Positions 1 to 7,694 are shown, numbered from the stretch's first letter. The stretch is DNA of 24,189 nt from an uncultured Collinsella sp. (GCA_958421655.1 CATZMG010000030.1:1-24189), one strand, 5' to 3'. Program-made: numbers and translations. The notes: generated from the sequence alone by a model not told the origin.

Positions 1-204
1 GTCGGTGGTCACCGTGAGCTTGATGTCCAGGCCGAGGTCCTCGTGCAAAATCCAGTCCACGAGCACGCCGATCTTGCGCTGGCGCTCCTCGTTGATGTCG
101 TACAGACGAATCTCGTCAACGTCGAGCTCGTCCTTGCGCAGGGCGATGGACTTGACGATGCCGGGGGTAAAGGTGGATCCGCCACCACACAGAGTAATGA
201 TCAT
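1..204 (-). CDS. GH4 6-phospho-glycosidase (maltose-6'-phosphate type), N-terminal part only
   Basis: Only the first 68 residues lie inside the window. The protein begins MIITLCGGGSTFTPGIV, the NAD-binding start typical of glycoside hydrolase family 4, and continues into the DVDEIRLYDINEERQRKIG stretch found in 6-phospho-alpha- and 6-phospho-beta-glucosidases. Family members hydrolyse a phosphorylated disaccharide in the cytoplasm using NAD and a divalent metal; the metal-binding Cys and His lie beyond the window. The ATG follows the stop codon of the upstream PTS permease by 3 nt, and its ribosome site (GAAGGAGC) lies in the last codons of that gene, so the two are translationally coupled. 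The phosphosugar delivered by the permease is probably its substrate. The CGGGSTFTPG form suggests the GlvA/MalH alpha-glucosidase branch, but alpha versus beta specificity cannot be settled from this fragment. Confidence 0.85.
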   Translation of the reverse strand, partial: MIITLCGGGSTFTPGIVKSIALRKDELDVDEIRLYDINEERQRKIGVLVDWILHEDLGLDIKLTVTTD

Positions 205-207
205 TGT

Positions 208-1824
208 TTACTGCTCCTTCTCAATTGCGTTTTCGACCTTGTCGCGCATCTCGGCGACCTTCATGCCAAAGATGATCTGGATATTGTTGCCGTTGCGGTT
301 GATGCCGCTGTTGGGCACGTGGTTGATGAGGTTCTCATCGATGAGGTCCGGGTTCTTAACGTTCACGCGGAGACGCGTAAAACAGTTCTCGAGCTCCTCG
401 ATGTTGTCCTTGCCGCCAAGACCTGCGACCAGGTCGGCAATACCTGCATCGACGCCCTCTGCGGGAGCTGCGGCAACAGCGCCCTGCTTCACCGCGACAG
501 ACGCGGCGGCCTCGCCCTCGGCAACGGACTCGGCGAGCTCGGACTCCTCCTCGCGACCAGGCGTGTGGAGGTTGAGCTTCTTAATAAGGAAGGTGAAGAG
601 GAAGAAGTACAGAGCGGCGTTGACGACTCCAAGCACCAGCATAACCGGCCAGTTGGTCTTGTCGACACCCAGGACCAGGTTGGAAACCACGATGTTGATG
701 ATGCCGCCTGCAGTCGAAGCGGGCACGGAGAGGACCTTGAGCAGAACCAGGAAGATGCCGGAAAGAACCGAGTGAACGACAAAGAGCACGGGAGCGGCAA
801 AGACAAAGAGGAAGTCCATGGGCTCGGTGACGCAGGAGAGCACGGCGGTGATGATCAGCGGGATGATAACGGCCTTGGTCTTATCCTTGTTCCCCTTGTA
901 AGCGGTGAAGATAAAGGCGAGACCGATACCGATGTAGGGCCACAGGTTGTTGAAGGTGTAGCTGTTGAAGTAGGTGCTATCGGAGAAGGGCTGGCCCGTC
1001 ATTGCCATTTCGGCAACACGGATGGGATAGGCGCCGGCGATAACCTGATCACCCAGCGTCAGGGTGCCACCCACATCGGAGAACTGGAACGGGGTGTAGA
1101 TGAGGTGGTGCAGACCGGTGGGAACGAGCAGCTTGTTGAGCATGCCGTAGATAAACAGACCGATGTTGCCCGACTCCTTAATGATGCCGGCAACGGAGGA
1201 GATGGCGCCCTGAACCGGAGGCCAAACGATGCAGAAGCCAGCGCCCATGATCCAGGAGATGATGATCATGATCAGGAACGGGAAGCGAACGCCCGAGAAC
1301 ATCGAAAGGGCAATGGGGAACTGCTTGTTCGAGTACTTGTTGAACACGGCACCGGTGATGCAACCGAGAATGATGCCGCCAAACACGCCAGTATCGAGTA
1401 CCTGGATGCCCATAACGGTGGCCTGGCCGGTTCCGGTAAGACCGAGCATGCCGCTCGCATCGGCAAGAGAGCCGGTGGCGTTGAGCACGATGTTGTTAGC
1501 CTGCAGGAACAGGAAGAACGACATCAGGGCGATCAGCGAAGCATGACCCTTGTTCTTCTTTGCCATGGCGCCGGCGATGCCCACGCAGAACAGAATCGAG
1601 AGGTTGTTGATGATAAACATCAGCGACTGATAGACAACGGCGCCCACAAGTTGGAACGGACCGGAGCCCAGTACGGGGACCAAAGCGCAGATGGTCTTGT
1701 TGGTCAGAATAATGCCCACGATGAGCAGGATGCCGGCAACCGAGAGATACATCATCGGCTGGACGATCGACTTCGCGAACACCTCCAACGGCGCTTTGAA
1801 ATTGAACTTCTTTTTTGCGGTCAT
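208..1824 (-). CDS. PTS glucose/maltose-family EIICB permease
   Basis: This 538-residue membrane protein carries a sugar-specific EIIC domain (about residues 10-420, roughly ten hydrophobic segments) followed by a cytoplasmic EIIB domain. Visible family marks are PTGLHHLIYTPF near 235-246, the substrate-site motif TEPMDF near 333, and the EIIB phosphorylation site NCFTRLR with Cys481. An Ala/Glu-rich linker (about 420-460) joins the domains. It imports and phosphorylates a sugar, taking the phosphate from an EIIA. No EIIA is fused; a separate EIIA gene lies two genes upstream. I chose the ATG at 1824 because TAAGGGGAGT lies 8 nt before it; an upstream in-frame TTG (1851) has no comparable site. 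With a GH4 gene directly downstream, the substrate is most likely an alpha-disaccharide such as maltose (inference). Confidence 0.92.
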   Translation of the reverse strand: MTAKKKFNFKAPLEVFAKSIVQPMMYLSVAGILLIVGIILTNKTICALVPVLGSGPFQLVGAVVYQSLMFIINNLSILFCVGIAGAMAKKNKGHASLIALMSFFLFLQANNIVLNATGSLADASGMLGLTGTGQATVMGIQVLDTGVFGGIILGCITGAVFNKYSNKQFPIALSMFSGVRFPFLIMIIISWIMGAGFCIVWPPVQGAISSVAGIIKESGNIGLFIYGMLNKLLVPTGLHHLIYTPFQFSDVGGTLTLGDQVIAGAYPIRVAEMAMTGQPFSDSTYFNSYTFNNLWPYIGIGLAFIFTAYKGNKDKTKAVIIPLIITAVLSCVTEPMDFLFVFAAPVLFVVHSVLSGIFLVLLKVLSVPASTAGGIINIVVSNLVLGVDKTNWPVMLVLGVVNAALYFFLFTFLIKKLNLHTPGREEESELAESVAEGEAAASVAVKQGAVAAAPAEGVDAGIADLVAGLGGKDNIEELENCFTRLRVNVKNPDLIDENLINHVPNSGINRNGNNIQIIFGMKVAEMRDKVENAIEKEQ

Positions 1825-1863
1825 AGCGGTACTCCCCTTACTTTTCCGCAAATTAAGACAGAT

Positions 1864-1916
1864 GTGCCCTAGACAAGACCGTGAGCCTTGCCTTATATCA
1901 ATCGATGTGTGGGCAC
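1864..1916 (-). promoter_or_regulatory. Possible hairpin in the gap between the antiterminator and EIICB genes
   Basis: The 99-nt gap contains GTGCCC and GGGCAC as a 6-bp inverted repeat enclosing a smaller CAAG/CTTG pair. It could be an RNA processing site or attenuator that separates regulator from transporter expression. I see no promoter and no T-run. The stem is short relative to its 41-nt loop, so this is only a candidate. Confidence 0.25.
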
Positions 1917-1923
1917 GTTATGC

Positions 1924-2790
1924 CTAGAGACCAGGTTCTCCAAGCAGGTTAACAATGTGATATGCGAGATAACTCTTTTCGGCATCGGTAACGACAACGT
2001 TATAGATAGACGACAAGTGAGCGGCTATGGCGTCCGCGCACGAGAATGCACACGGATACGCCGTTTCATCGATTCGGAACAGCGCGTCTCCGTTGATTTG
2101 CCCGGCCGTAGGATCGAGCGCTCGCTGTGCGAAAAACTGCAGGTGACGAACGAAACGTTCGTAAGGCAGCGAGGTGTCATCGAGGGTCGTAGCATAGCGC
2201 TCAGAAACAATCGCGAGCACGTCGCGAACAAGCTGGACCGAAACAATCAGACGATCGGAGCGTTGCGGCATGGTGGCGTTGACGATATGCAGCGTAATGA
2301 AACCCTGCTCTTCTTCGCTCATCTGGATGCCCATATACTCCTTGATAATCTGCAGCGCACGGCCCGCAAGCGCGTACTCCTTGCGATAGAACTGCTGGAT
2401 CTCGAGTAGCAACGGATTCTCACAGGGGACGCCCTTGCGCTCGCGCTCCAAAGCAAGGCTGATATGGTCTGCGAGAGCAATGAGAATCTTATCGTTGATG
2501 TCGGCATTGAGCTCTCGACGAAGCATCTGAACGATTTCCTCGGAAATCACGAGGTTGACGGTGGGGATGGACTCCAAAAGATGTGCCAAGCGGTCAATCG
2601 TACGCGAGTCCTGAGAAGTTCCCTCCTGCAACGCGTAGGTCTTTTCGATCGACGCCTCGTCGATGGCATCGCCGGCATGACGGCCAAAGCAGAGGCCTCG
2701 ACCGATGACGATGAGCTCGGAGCCATCGTCCGAAGTGACCATTGCGACGTTGTTGTTAAAAACTCGCTTGATAACCACGGTACCCACCAC
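1924..2790 (-). CDS. BglG/LicT-family transcriptional antiterminator
   Basis: This 288-residue protein has the full family layout: an RNA-binding CAT domain (about 1-60, with KRVFNNNVAMV and GRGLCFGRHAGD), PRD1 (about 70-172) and PRD2 (about 175-285). All four regulatory histidines are visible: His109 (ADHISLALE) and His168 (ITLHIVNA) in PRD1, His216 (RFVRHLQFF) and His278 (LAYHIVNLL) in PRD2. Such proteins bind a leader hairpin (RAT) and prevent a terminator forming, and are switched by EII/HPr phosphorylation of the PRDs. It lies between EIIA and EIICB and starts 6 nt after EIIA, so it should control this operon. The start is uncertain: GTG at 2790 or 2787, with a weak ribosome site. The hairpins in the EIIA leader (3336-3422) are the obvious candidate target. 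Confidence 0.93.
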   Translation of the reverse strand: MVGTVVIKRVFNNNVAMVTSDDGSELIVIGRGLCFGRHAGDAIDEASIEKTYALQEGTSQDSRTIDRLAHLLESIPTVNLVISEEIVQMLRRELNADINDKILIALADHISLALERERKGVPCENPLLLEIQQFYRKEYALAGRALQIIKEYMGIQMSEEEQGFITLHIVNATMPQRSDRLIVSVQLVRDVLAIVSERYATTLDDTSLPYERFVRHLQFFAQRALDPTAGQINGDALFRIDETAYPCAFSCADAIAAHLSSIYNVVVTDAEKSYLAYHIVNLLGEPGL

Positions 2791-2796
2791 AAGAAT

Positions 2797-3309
2797 TTAC
2801 TCGGAAAGCCAGACGACAGGCTCTTTAACAGCAACAGGGCCGGAAGCATGCTCACGAAGAGTCGAGTTCTCCGAACGCTCGCACACGATAACGAAGACCG
2901 TGGGATCAAAGCCGGCAGCGCGAACCACGTCGAAATCGACCTCGACGAGGGGCTGGCCCGCGTCAACGTGATCACCCTGGGCAACAAGCGCATGGAAGCC
3001 CTTGCCCTCAAGTTTAACAGTGTCGATTCCGATATGCAGCATCACCTGAGCAGAGCTGTTATCGGACATGATGCCCAGCGCGTGCTCAGTCGGAAACAGA
3101 GCGGCGACGGTACCGGAAACAGGAGCGCACACCGTTCCCTCTTGGGGAACCACGGCAACGCCATCGCCCACTGCACGGCTGCTAAAAGCGGGGTCATTGG
3201 TTTTTTCTAGATTAACAAGCTCGCCGGAAACGGGAGCGAGGATTTCGAACTCGGAAGCCGCAGTCGTCTGCTTATCCGAACCACCCATTAGGCGAGAAAA
3301 GAAACCCAT
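2797..3309 (-). CDS. PTS glucose-family EIIA component (Crr-like)
   Basis: A 170-residue soluble protein matching the EIIA-Glc fold: FEILAPVSGELVNLE near 21-35, CAPVSGTV near 61-68, and the two active-site histidines His76 (PTEHALGI) and His92 (MLHIGIDTVKLEGKGF). His92 is the position phosphorylated in this family and His76 stabilises it. It passes phosphate from HPr to the EIIB domain encoded downstream, which lacks a fused EIIA. I chose the ATG at 3309 (MGFFSRLMG) because GAAGGGA lies 9 nt upstream; the longer reading frame to 3372 lacks such a site and would overlap the leader hairpins. It is the first gene of the minus-strand operon and is followed after 6 nt by the antiterminator gene. 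Confidence 0.93.
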   Translation of the reverse strand: MGFFSRLMGGSDKQTTAASEFEILAPVSGELVNLEKTNDPAFSSRAVGDGVAVVPQEGTVCAPVSGTVAALFPTEHALGIMSDNSSAQVMLHIGIDTVKLEGKGFHALVAQGDHVDAGQPLVEVDFDVVRAAGFDPTVFVIVCERSENSTLREHASGPVAVKEPVVWLSE

Positions 3310-3335
3310 GGTGACATGTCCCTTCATAAATATAG

Positions 3336-3422
3336 CCCAACCAAAATCAATCGAATGCACCCATTGAGACACACCCGTTCTAAGACTTTGGTTAGGCCCA
3401 CGTCCGAGGGGACTCGGTAACC
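3336..3422 (-). promoter_or_regulatory. Candidate RAT/antiterminator leader with two mutually exclusive hairpins
   Basis: In the minus-strand leader RNA, GGTTA-CCGAG (3422-3413) pairs with CTCGG (3408-3404) and TAACC (3394-3390), giving a hairpin with a TCCC loop and an asymmetric internal loop. A second stem, CCTAACCAAA (3396-3387) with TTTGGTTGGG (3345-3336), uses the same TAACC bases, so both cannot form together. This is the arrangement expected of a BglG/LicT switch. The second stem has a 41-nt apical loop and only an A/U-rich tail rather than a clear U-run, so it is not a textbook terminator. Confidence 0.5.
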
Positions 3423-3446
3423 TTCCGCATTTCTTTTACGGGGGTT

Positions 3447-3474
3447 ATTATAGACAAGCCCAAAGCCGGAACAA
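3447..3474 (-). promoter_or_regulatory. Promoter of the EIIA-antiterminator-EIICB-GH4 operon
   Basis: On the minus strand a perfect TATAAT (3452-3447) lies 16 nt downstream of TTGTTC (3474-3469). It precedes the EIIA start by about 140 nt, leaving room for the structured leader. No competing promoter is visible between it and the gene. Confidence 0.7.
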
Positions 3475-3490
3475 TCATTATGACCGGCGA

Positions 3491-3531
3491 ACGGTATTTT
3501 TTCTCCGATAAACGGTATTTATGCGGTACTT
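3491..3531 (-). repeat. Helically phased direct repeats upstream of the PTS promoter
   Basis: ACGGTATTT occurs at 3491-3499 and 3512-3520, and a variant GCGGTACTT at 3523-3531. The offsets are 21 and 11 bp, i.e. two turns and one turn of DNA. The sites sit roughly 50-90 bp upstream of the predicted transcription start of the EIIA operon, where an activator would be expected. No cognate regulator is identified. Confidence 0.45.
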
Positions 3532-3584
3532 AGGGACGTTCCTTTTCTGCCGGCACCCGGGGACACTCCTTGCTCTGGTGCATT

Positions 3585-3631
3585 GGGGACAGGTTTGTTT
3601 GCACCAGGTCGGTGCAGATTAACCTGGCCCC
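3585..3631. repeat. GGGGAC-type hairpin element, copy 1
   Basis: GGGGACAGGT...TTTGCACC (3585-3605) is followed after AGGTC by GGTGCAGATTAACCTGGCCCC (3611-3631), an imperfect inverted repeat of about 21 bp per arm. A longer version of the same sequence occurs at 18514-18632. It lies just downstream of the EFR1-type gene. Degenerate related bits (TAGGGACGTTCC, CGGGGACACTCC) precede it at 3531-3570. Confidence 0.75.
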
Positions 3632-3652
3632 ATTGCGCCAATTTCGTATGCG

Positions 3653-4414
3653 CTAGATGAAGAGCTCGCATTCCTTCCGCACGACGCAAACCTTGCTCAG
3701 CATCTGGGAAACAGCGGATAGTTTGCTGGAATCAAGCTTGCGAGCACCTCGCGGACATACGGCGATGCAGCGCATGCAGGAGATGCACGCCTCGCCAGCT
3801 GCTCGTTTGGAGTCACCCTTGTCGATAGCACAAACGGGGCACGCCGCGGCGCATGCACCGCAGGAGACGCAATCCTCTGTTGCCTCGGGCGCCATGCGGT
3901 GACCTCCAGCTTGTTTATAAGGACGATTGCCGGGGATAGAGGGCTCGGACGCATCCTCAGCCAACAGCTTTTGCTGAATTTGCTGAGCAAACTCAGCAAG
4001 CTGCGCCGCATCCTGCGCATCCGGACGACCGGCAGCAAACTGTCGCGCAATGGAATGTTCTGCAATGGCCGCAACTGCCGCGATCACCCGGAATCCCGCA
4101 TGCTTCGCAACGTCCTCCAGCTCTACGAGCGTGTCCTCAAACGCGCGGTTTCCGTAGACGCACACCAGAACGGCCCGCGCTCCGTTGCCGTGAACCATGC
4201 CCAACCGGTCAGCCACCACAGCCGGGATTCTACCGGCATACGCCGGCACAGAGATTACGGCCACGTCGTCCTCAGTCATCGAGACAGCGCTGAAATCTAG
4301 CCCGCTATCGGTCAGATCGACGGTAACGGTATTCTTGTCCAGTGCCCCGGCCACAAGGCCAGACACCTTCTGCGTTCCACCCGTCGGACTAAACACAATT
4401 TCGAATACGCTCAT
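3653..4414 (-). CDS. EFR1-type flavodoxin/bis-[4Fe-4S] ferredoxin protein
   Basis: A 253-residue cytoplasmic redox protein. The N-terminal flavodoxin-like domain (about 1-150) starts MSVFEIVFSPTGGTQKV; SPTGGT (9-14) is the expected FMN phosphate loop. The C-terminal domain has two classical clusters: Cys182, 185, 188, 192 (CVSCGACAAACP) and Cys210, 213, 216, 220 (CISCMRCIAVCP), each able to hold a [4Fe-4S] centre. It probably moves electrons between an unidentified donor and acceptor; the specific reaction is unknown. The ATG at 4414 is preceded by GGGGGAGGG about 8 nt upstream. It appears monocistronic on the minus strand, with repeat elements on both sides and no neighbour that suggests a partner. 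Confidence 0.88.
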   Translation of the reverse strand: MSVFEIVFSPTGGTQKVSGLVAGALDKNTVTVDLTDSGLDFSAVSMTEDDVAVISVPAYAGRIPAVVADRLGMVHGNGARAVLVCVYGNRAFEDTLVELEDVAKHAGFRVIAAVAAIAEHSIARQFAAGRPDAQDAAQLAEFAQQIQQKLLAEDASEPSIPGNRPYKQAGGHRMAPEATEDCVSCGACAAACPVCAIDKGDSKRAAGEACISCMRCIAVCPRGARKLDSSKLSAVSQMLSKVCVVRKECELFI

Positions 4415-4497
4415 CGAGACACCCTCCCCCTACGTCTGGCAACGCGTCAAGCCGTTTTCACATCCAGCCAGAGTATACGGCACGTGGGATCCCCATT

Positions 4498-4526
4498 TTG
4501 GTGCATCAAGCACCCCAATGCACCAA
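4498..4526. repeat. Short perfect inverted repeat TTGGTGCAT/ATGCACCAA
   Basis: Nine-bp arms (4498-4506 and 4518-4526) flank an 11-nt loop, 84 nt upstream of the EFR1-type start. It could be an operator for that gene or a small hairpin. Its TTGGTGCA core also occurs in the GGGGAC elements at 3585 and 18514, so it may be a relic of that family. Confidence 0.5.
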
Positions 4527-4626
4527 CCCTACGCTGTCTGCCTCTTCGTTTTGTATAAATTACGGTACAGATTGTATATATTTACGGGATACCGCCGTGT
4601 TCTCCCGAGGTACCCCATCCTGGCCC

Positions 4627-4859
4627 GTGCAAAAAACGGAGTATTCTGCAACGTGACCGCGCCAGCAATACCCCGAGCGGGCAAACCTTTAGGGCGCTGC
4701 GTCATTTTGGGTTTCGACATGGCGAGAATGACGCGCCCCTGCTCCGGAAAACGACGAAATCTGACTCAGAACGCTCGCTAGGGATATCCGAAAGCCACCG
4801 TTGGCGACGTCAAATCATATGCAGACAACTCGAACTGCAGAATACTCCAAAAAATGCAC
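4627..4859. repeat. Inverted pair of a GTGCA-N6-GGAGTATTCTGCA motif
   Basis: The motif reads forward at 4627-4650 (N6 = AAAAAC) and in reverse complement at 4836-4859 (N6 = TTTTTT), with a perfect 13-bp match at GGAGTATTCTGCA. The two copies face each other across 185 bp. The 4415-5035 stretch has no convincing gene: the short ORFs in it lack ribosome sites and family resemblance. The pair could be the ends of a small mobile or MITE-like element; no target-site duplication is obvious. Confidence 0.45.
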
Positions 4860-4965
4860 GGCGCACCCCATGGGACCCATTGCCGCATGGTAGGAAACAG
4901 GCCCACGGCATCCTCTAGATGCATTCCCGAGGAAATCACATTTGAACTAGCGATCGGATACGGCA

Positions 4966-5001
4966 AACAAAAAGGGCCCCGAGCGTAGTTGCTCGGGGCC
5001 C
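4966..5001 (-). terminator. Rho-independent terminator of the DEAD-box helicase gene
   Basis: GGGCCCCGAGC / GCTCGGGGCCC is a perfect 11-bp stem with a 6-nt loop. Read on the minus strand it is followed by TTTTTGTTTG. It begins 34 nt after the helicase stop codon. Confidence 0.92.
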
Positions 5002-5035
5002 TTGGTTCACCTCGCTCTAGCGGGCGATGCGTATG

Positions 5036-7294
5036 TTACTTGCGCTTGCCGCCGCCGTCACCGGGGCGACGGGAGCTGCCGCCGCGCTTGCCGCCACGAC
5101 TATTGCCATAGCTACCACGATTATCGCGACCGCCGGCACGGCCGCCGCGGGAGCCGGCCTGGTTGCCGCCACGCCCGCCACGATAGCCGCCACGACGCTC
5201 CTCGCGGGTATCGTCGTAGTTGCGCCAGTCATCGCGACGATCGCGGCTGGCACGCGGATCGCGGCGATCGCGCGACTCGTTAGAGCGGCCAGCACCGCTG
5301 CGGCTGCCATTGCCACGAGTGCCCTCGCGATGCTCGCCGCCACGGCCACCGCGCTCATCAAAGCGCTTGCCGCCACGGGACTCGCCGCCGCGAGTACCAC
5401 GCTCGCCACGCGAACCGCGGCCCTCGCCGCCACGGCGCTCATCACGGCCGCCGCGCTCGCCATCGCGACCGGAACGACGACGATCGCCCGAACCACGCTT
5501 GCCGCCACGCGAGCCACGGCCCTCGTCCTCGCGCTCAACACGGCGACGACCGCCGCGGTCCTCGTCCTCGCGGCGACGGCGATGCGCCTCGCCCTGGAAC
5601 TGCTTGGCACGGCGCTCGGCACGGTTGCCGCGCGGGGCCTGCTCAACGACACCAGCACCGCCGCGCTCCTCGGCAGCCACCTCGCGGGCCACGCTCTCCA
5701 CAGCCTCGTCCACGCGAGCCTGAACGCCCTCGCGCACGCGGGTCTTGCCGCCGCGCTTGGGACGGCTCGGACGCTCACCGTCGCCGCGACGCTCGTCTCG
5801 ACCGCGGTTGGAACGACCGGCCACATCACCGTAATCGTCGCCGTTGCGTTTGCCGTCGCGACGCGCCTGCTCAAGCTTCTTCTTGCTCTTGGACTTGCCG
5901 CGCTTGGTTTTCTTCTTCACCTTAAAGGCCGCAGGATCGCGCTCGGGGTCAACCGCGGGCGGATTGGGGCCCACATGCAGGTCGCCGGCCTCGTAGATGT
6001 CGGCGGTCTTGTCCATGAGCTTCTCGATCTCGTAGAACTCATCGACATCCTGCTCGGTCACAAACGTGATGGCCCAGCCCAGCTCGCCGGCGCGGCCCGT
6101 ACGGCCAATACGGTGGATGTAGTCGGTCGGCTCGGCCGGCACGTCAAAGTTCACGACGTAGCGCACGTCGCTGATGTCGATGCCGCGGGCGAGCACGTCG
6201 GTTGCCACCAACACGTCGACGGTACCGTCGCGGAAGGCCGAAAGGGCACGCTCGCGCTGAGCCTGGCTGCGGTTGCCGTGAATCGCGGCGGCCTTGATGC
6301 CCTTGCGCTCCAGACGACGGCAGCAGCTGTCGGCGCGGTGCTTGGTGCGCATAAAGACGATGGTGCGCTCCGGGCCCTCCTTCTTGAGGAACTCGGGCAG
6401 CAGATTGTTCTTGGCCTCGATGGACACCGGGAATACAAACTGGTCGACGGTGTCGGCGGTCGACGTGGCGGGCGCGATCTCCACGCGTGCCGGGTCGCTC
6501 ACCAGGTCGGTGATCTCGCCCACGGCCTCCTCGTCGAGCGTGGCCGAGAACAGCAGCGTCTGACGCTCGGCCGGCGTCTCGCGCACAATGCGGCGGACGG
6601 CGGGCAAAAAGCCCATGTCGAGCATGCGGTCGGCCTCGTCCAGCACCAGCACCTTGACCTCGTCCAGGTGGCAGGCGCCCTGCTCGATCAGGTCAACCAG
6701 ACGGCCCGGCGTAGCGACCAGGATGTCACAGCCGTACTTGAGCGCCGCGGTCTGCGGCTTGTAGCTCACGCCGCCCACGACGGTCACGGCGACATGGCCA
6801 GTGACGTCGGCAATCTTGCTCGCGACCTCGTCGATCTGCTGGGCAAGCTCGCGCGTGGGGGTGATGACGAGCATCAAGGGACCGCGACCGTTGCCCTCGG
6901 GCTTCTTGGCGCCGCGACGGCGGTTGCGACCGCCACGCTCGCGCACGGGCTTGGGCGGAGCGATGTGCTCCAGGTTGTTCATGGTCGGCAGCAAGAAGGC
7001 GGCCGTCTTGCCGGTGCCGGTCTGAGCAGCGGCAAGCAGGTCGCGGCCCTCGAGCACCACGGGGATCGAGCCAGCCTGGACAGGCGTGGGCGCCGTGTAG
7101 CCTAGGTTCTCGATAGCACGAAGCATCTCGTCCGAAAGGCCCAGCTCGTCAAAGGCGGGCAGGCTCTCGGTAGCGGACTCGACGGTCTGGGCAGCATTGG
7201 CCTCATCGGCGGCATCGAAGGCAGCCTGGGTCATGGCCTCGCGGGCCTCGTCCAGAATCTCGGCGTCCGTGACGTCGGATACAGAATTACGCAT
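5036..7294 (-). CDS. DEAD-box ATP-dependent RNA helicase with long Arg/Gly-rich tail
   Basis: A 752-residue RNA helicase. Motifs in order: Q motif (FDELGLS...GYTAPTPVQ, 48-73), Walker A AQTGTGKT (90-97), PTREL (146-150), TPGR (195-198), DEAD (219-222), SAT (250-252), ARGIDI (369-374) and HRIGRTGR (394-401). It unwinds or remodels RNA in the cytoplasm, with likely roles in cold adaptation, ribosome assembly or RNA decay. Two things are unusual: a basic insert (about 117-139, RERGGRNRRRG) between motifs I and Ia, and a tail of about 270 residues (480-752) made largely of R, G, D, E and S with many RGG/RGS units, likely disordered and RNA-binding. I start at the ATG at 7294 (MRNSVSD), with AAGGA about 10 nt upstream; an upstream ORF extension has no such site. 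It is monocistronic, with a strong terminator. Confidence 0.95.
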   Translation of the reverse strand: MRNSVSDVTDAEILDEAREAMTQAAFDAADEANAAQTVESATESLPAFDELGLSDEMLRAIENLGYTAPTPVQAGSIPVVLEGRDLLAAAQTGTGKTAAFLLPTMNNLEHIAPPKPVRERGGRNRRRGAKKPEGNGRGPLMLVITPTRELAQQIDEVASKIADVTGHVAVTVVGGVSYKPQTAALKYGCDILVATPGRLVDLIEQGACHLDEVKVLVLDEADRMLDMGFLPAVRRIVRETPAERQTLLFSATLDEEAVGEITDLVSDPARVEIAPATSTADTVDQFVFPVSIEAKNNLLPEFLKKEGPERTIVFMRTKHRADSCCRRLERKGIKAAAIHGNRSQAQRERALSAFRDGTVDVLVATDVLARGIDISDVRYVVNFDVPAEPTDYIHRIGRTGRAGELGWAITFVTEQDVDEFYEIEKLMDKTADIYEAGDLHVGPNPPAVDPERDPAAFKVKKKTKRGKSKSKKKLEQARRDGKRNGDDYGDVAGRSNRGRDERRGDGERPSRPKRGGKTRVREGVQARVDEAVESVAREVAAEERGGAGVVEQAPRGNRAERRAKQFQGEAHRRRREDEDRGGRRRVEREDEGRGSRGGKRGSGDRRRSGRDGERGGRDERRGGEGRGSRGERGTRGGESRGGKRFDERGGRGGEHREGTRGNGSRSGAGRSNESRDRRDPRASRDRRDDWRNYDDTREERRGGYRGGRGGNQAGSRGGRAGGRDNRGSYGNSRGGKRGGSSRRPGDGGGKRK

Positions 7295-7564
7295 ATGTTG
7301 TTGTTCCTTATCTGCACGCGCAATGGGCACGGCATGCGGCCGCGCGGGCGTGCTTGGTAGTGCGCTAATACATACAAAAACAGGTGCGCACAGAGAGGAC
7401 GTTGCTCAGCACGCTGGCGATCGCTTTGGCAGCCCTATCACGCGCCGTCCAGACGCAGCAGCTCTAAGCGATGGAGCAGATTCGCCGCCGGTTAGTATAC
7501 CCGCACTCCGTATGCCCCCACGTAAACCACAGATGACGAGGCGGACGGGGCGGGCCTGGCCGAT

Positions 7565-7623
7565 TGTCTCAATCTGTAACAGATGCAGGGCAAAACCGGG
7601 TCCAAATGTTACAGAACAAGACA
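7565..7623. repeat. 59-bp inverted-repeat element (family A), copy 1
   Basis: Arms TGTCTCAATCTGTAACA and TGTTACAGAACAAGACA around a 25-nt centre. This is the most diverged copy (three unpaired arm positions). It lies in the 507-nt gap between the divergent helicase and FHA-protein genes, about 45 nt upstream of the FHA gene's predicted promoter. The rest of the gap (7295-7564) holds the helicase leader, with one TATACT box on the minus strand (7499-7494) lacking a clear -35. Confidence 0.85.
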
Positions 7624-7666
7624 GAGGGGGATTTCCGTCCAGTCCAAACCAAATCTCTCAGTCTTC

Positions 7667-7694
7667 CTGCAATTTCGAACATGTGGCCTATAAT
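7667..7694 (+). promoter_or_regulatory. Promoter of the FHA-protein gene
   Basis: A perfect TATAAT (7689-7694) is preceded by a weak -35 (CCTGCA or CTGCAA, 16-17 nt spacer). It lies about 108 nt before the GTG start. No better box is visible in this gap. Confidence 0.55.

Noticed and set aside
43..1872. 609-residue plus-strand ORF opposite the PTS EIICB gene
   Set aside because: Antisense shadow of a well-supported gene; no ribosome site, no family resemblance, composition as expected from the complement of GC-rich coding DNA.
1864..1916. A second LicT-type RAT site in the gap before EIICB
   Set aside because: GATTG and GGCAAGGC fragments recall RAT sequences, but the spacing is too short and no competing terminator stem is visible; kept only as a weak hairpin.
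4529..4966. Two 62-63-residue minus-strand ORFs in the 4415-5035 gap
   Set aside because: No ribosome sites, no recognisable families, and they overlap the inverted motif pair.
5027..7105. 692-residue plus-strand Ala/Thr-rich ORF opposite the DEAD-box helicase gene
   Set aside because: Low-complexity shadow created by the RGG-coding strand; the minus-strand gene has complete helicase motifs and its own terminator.
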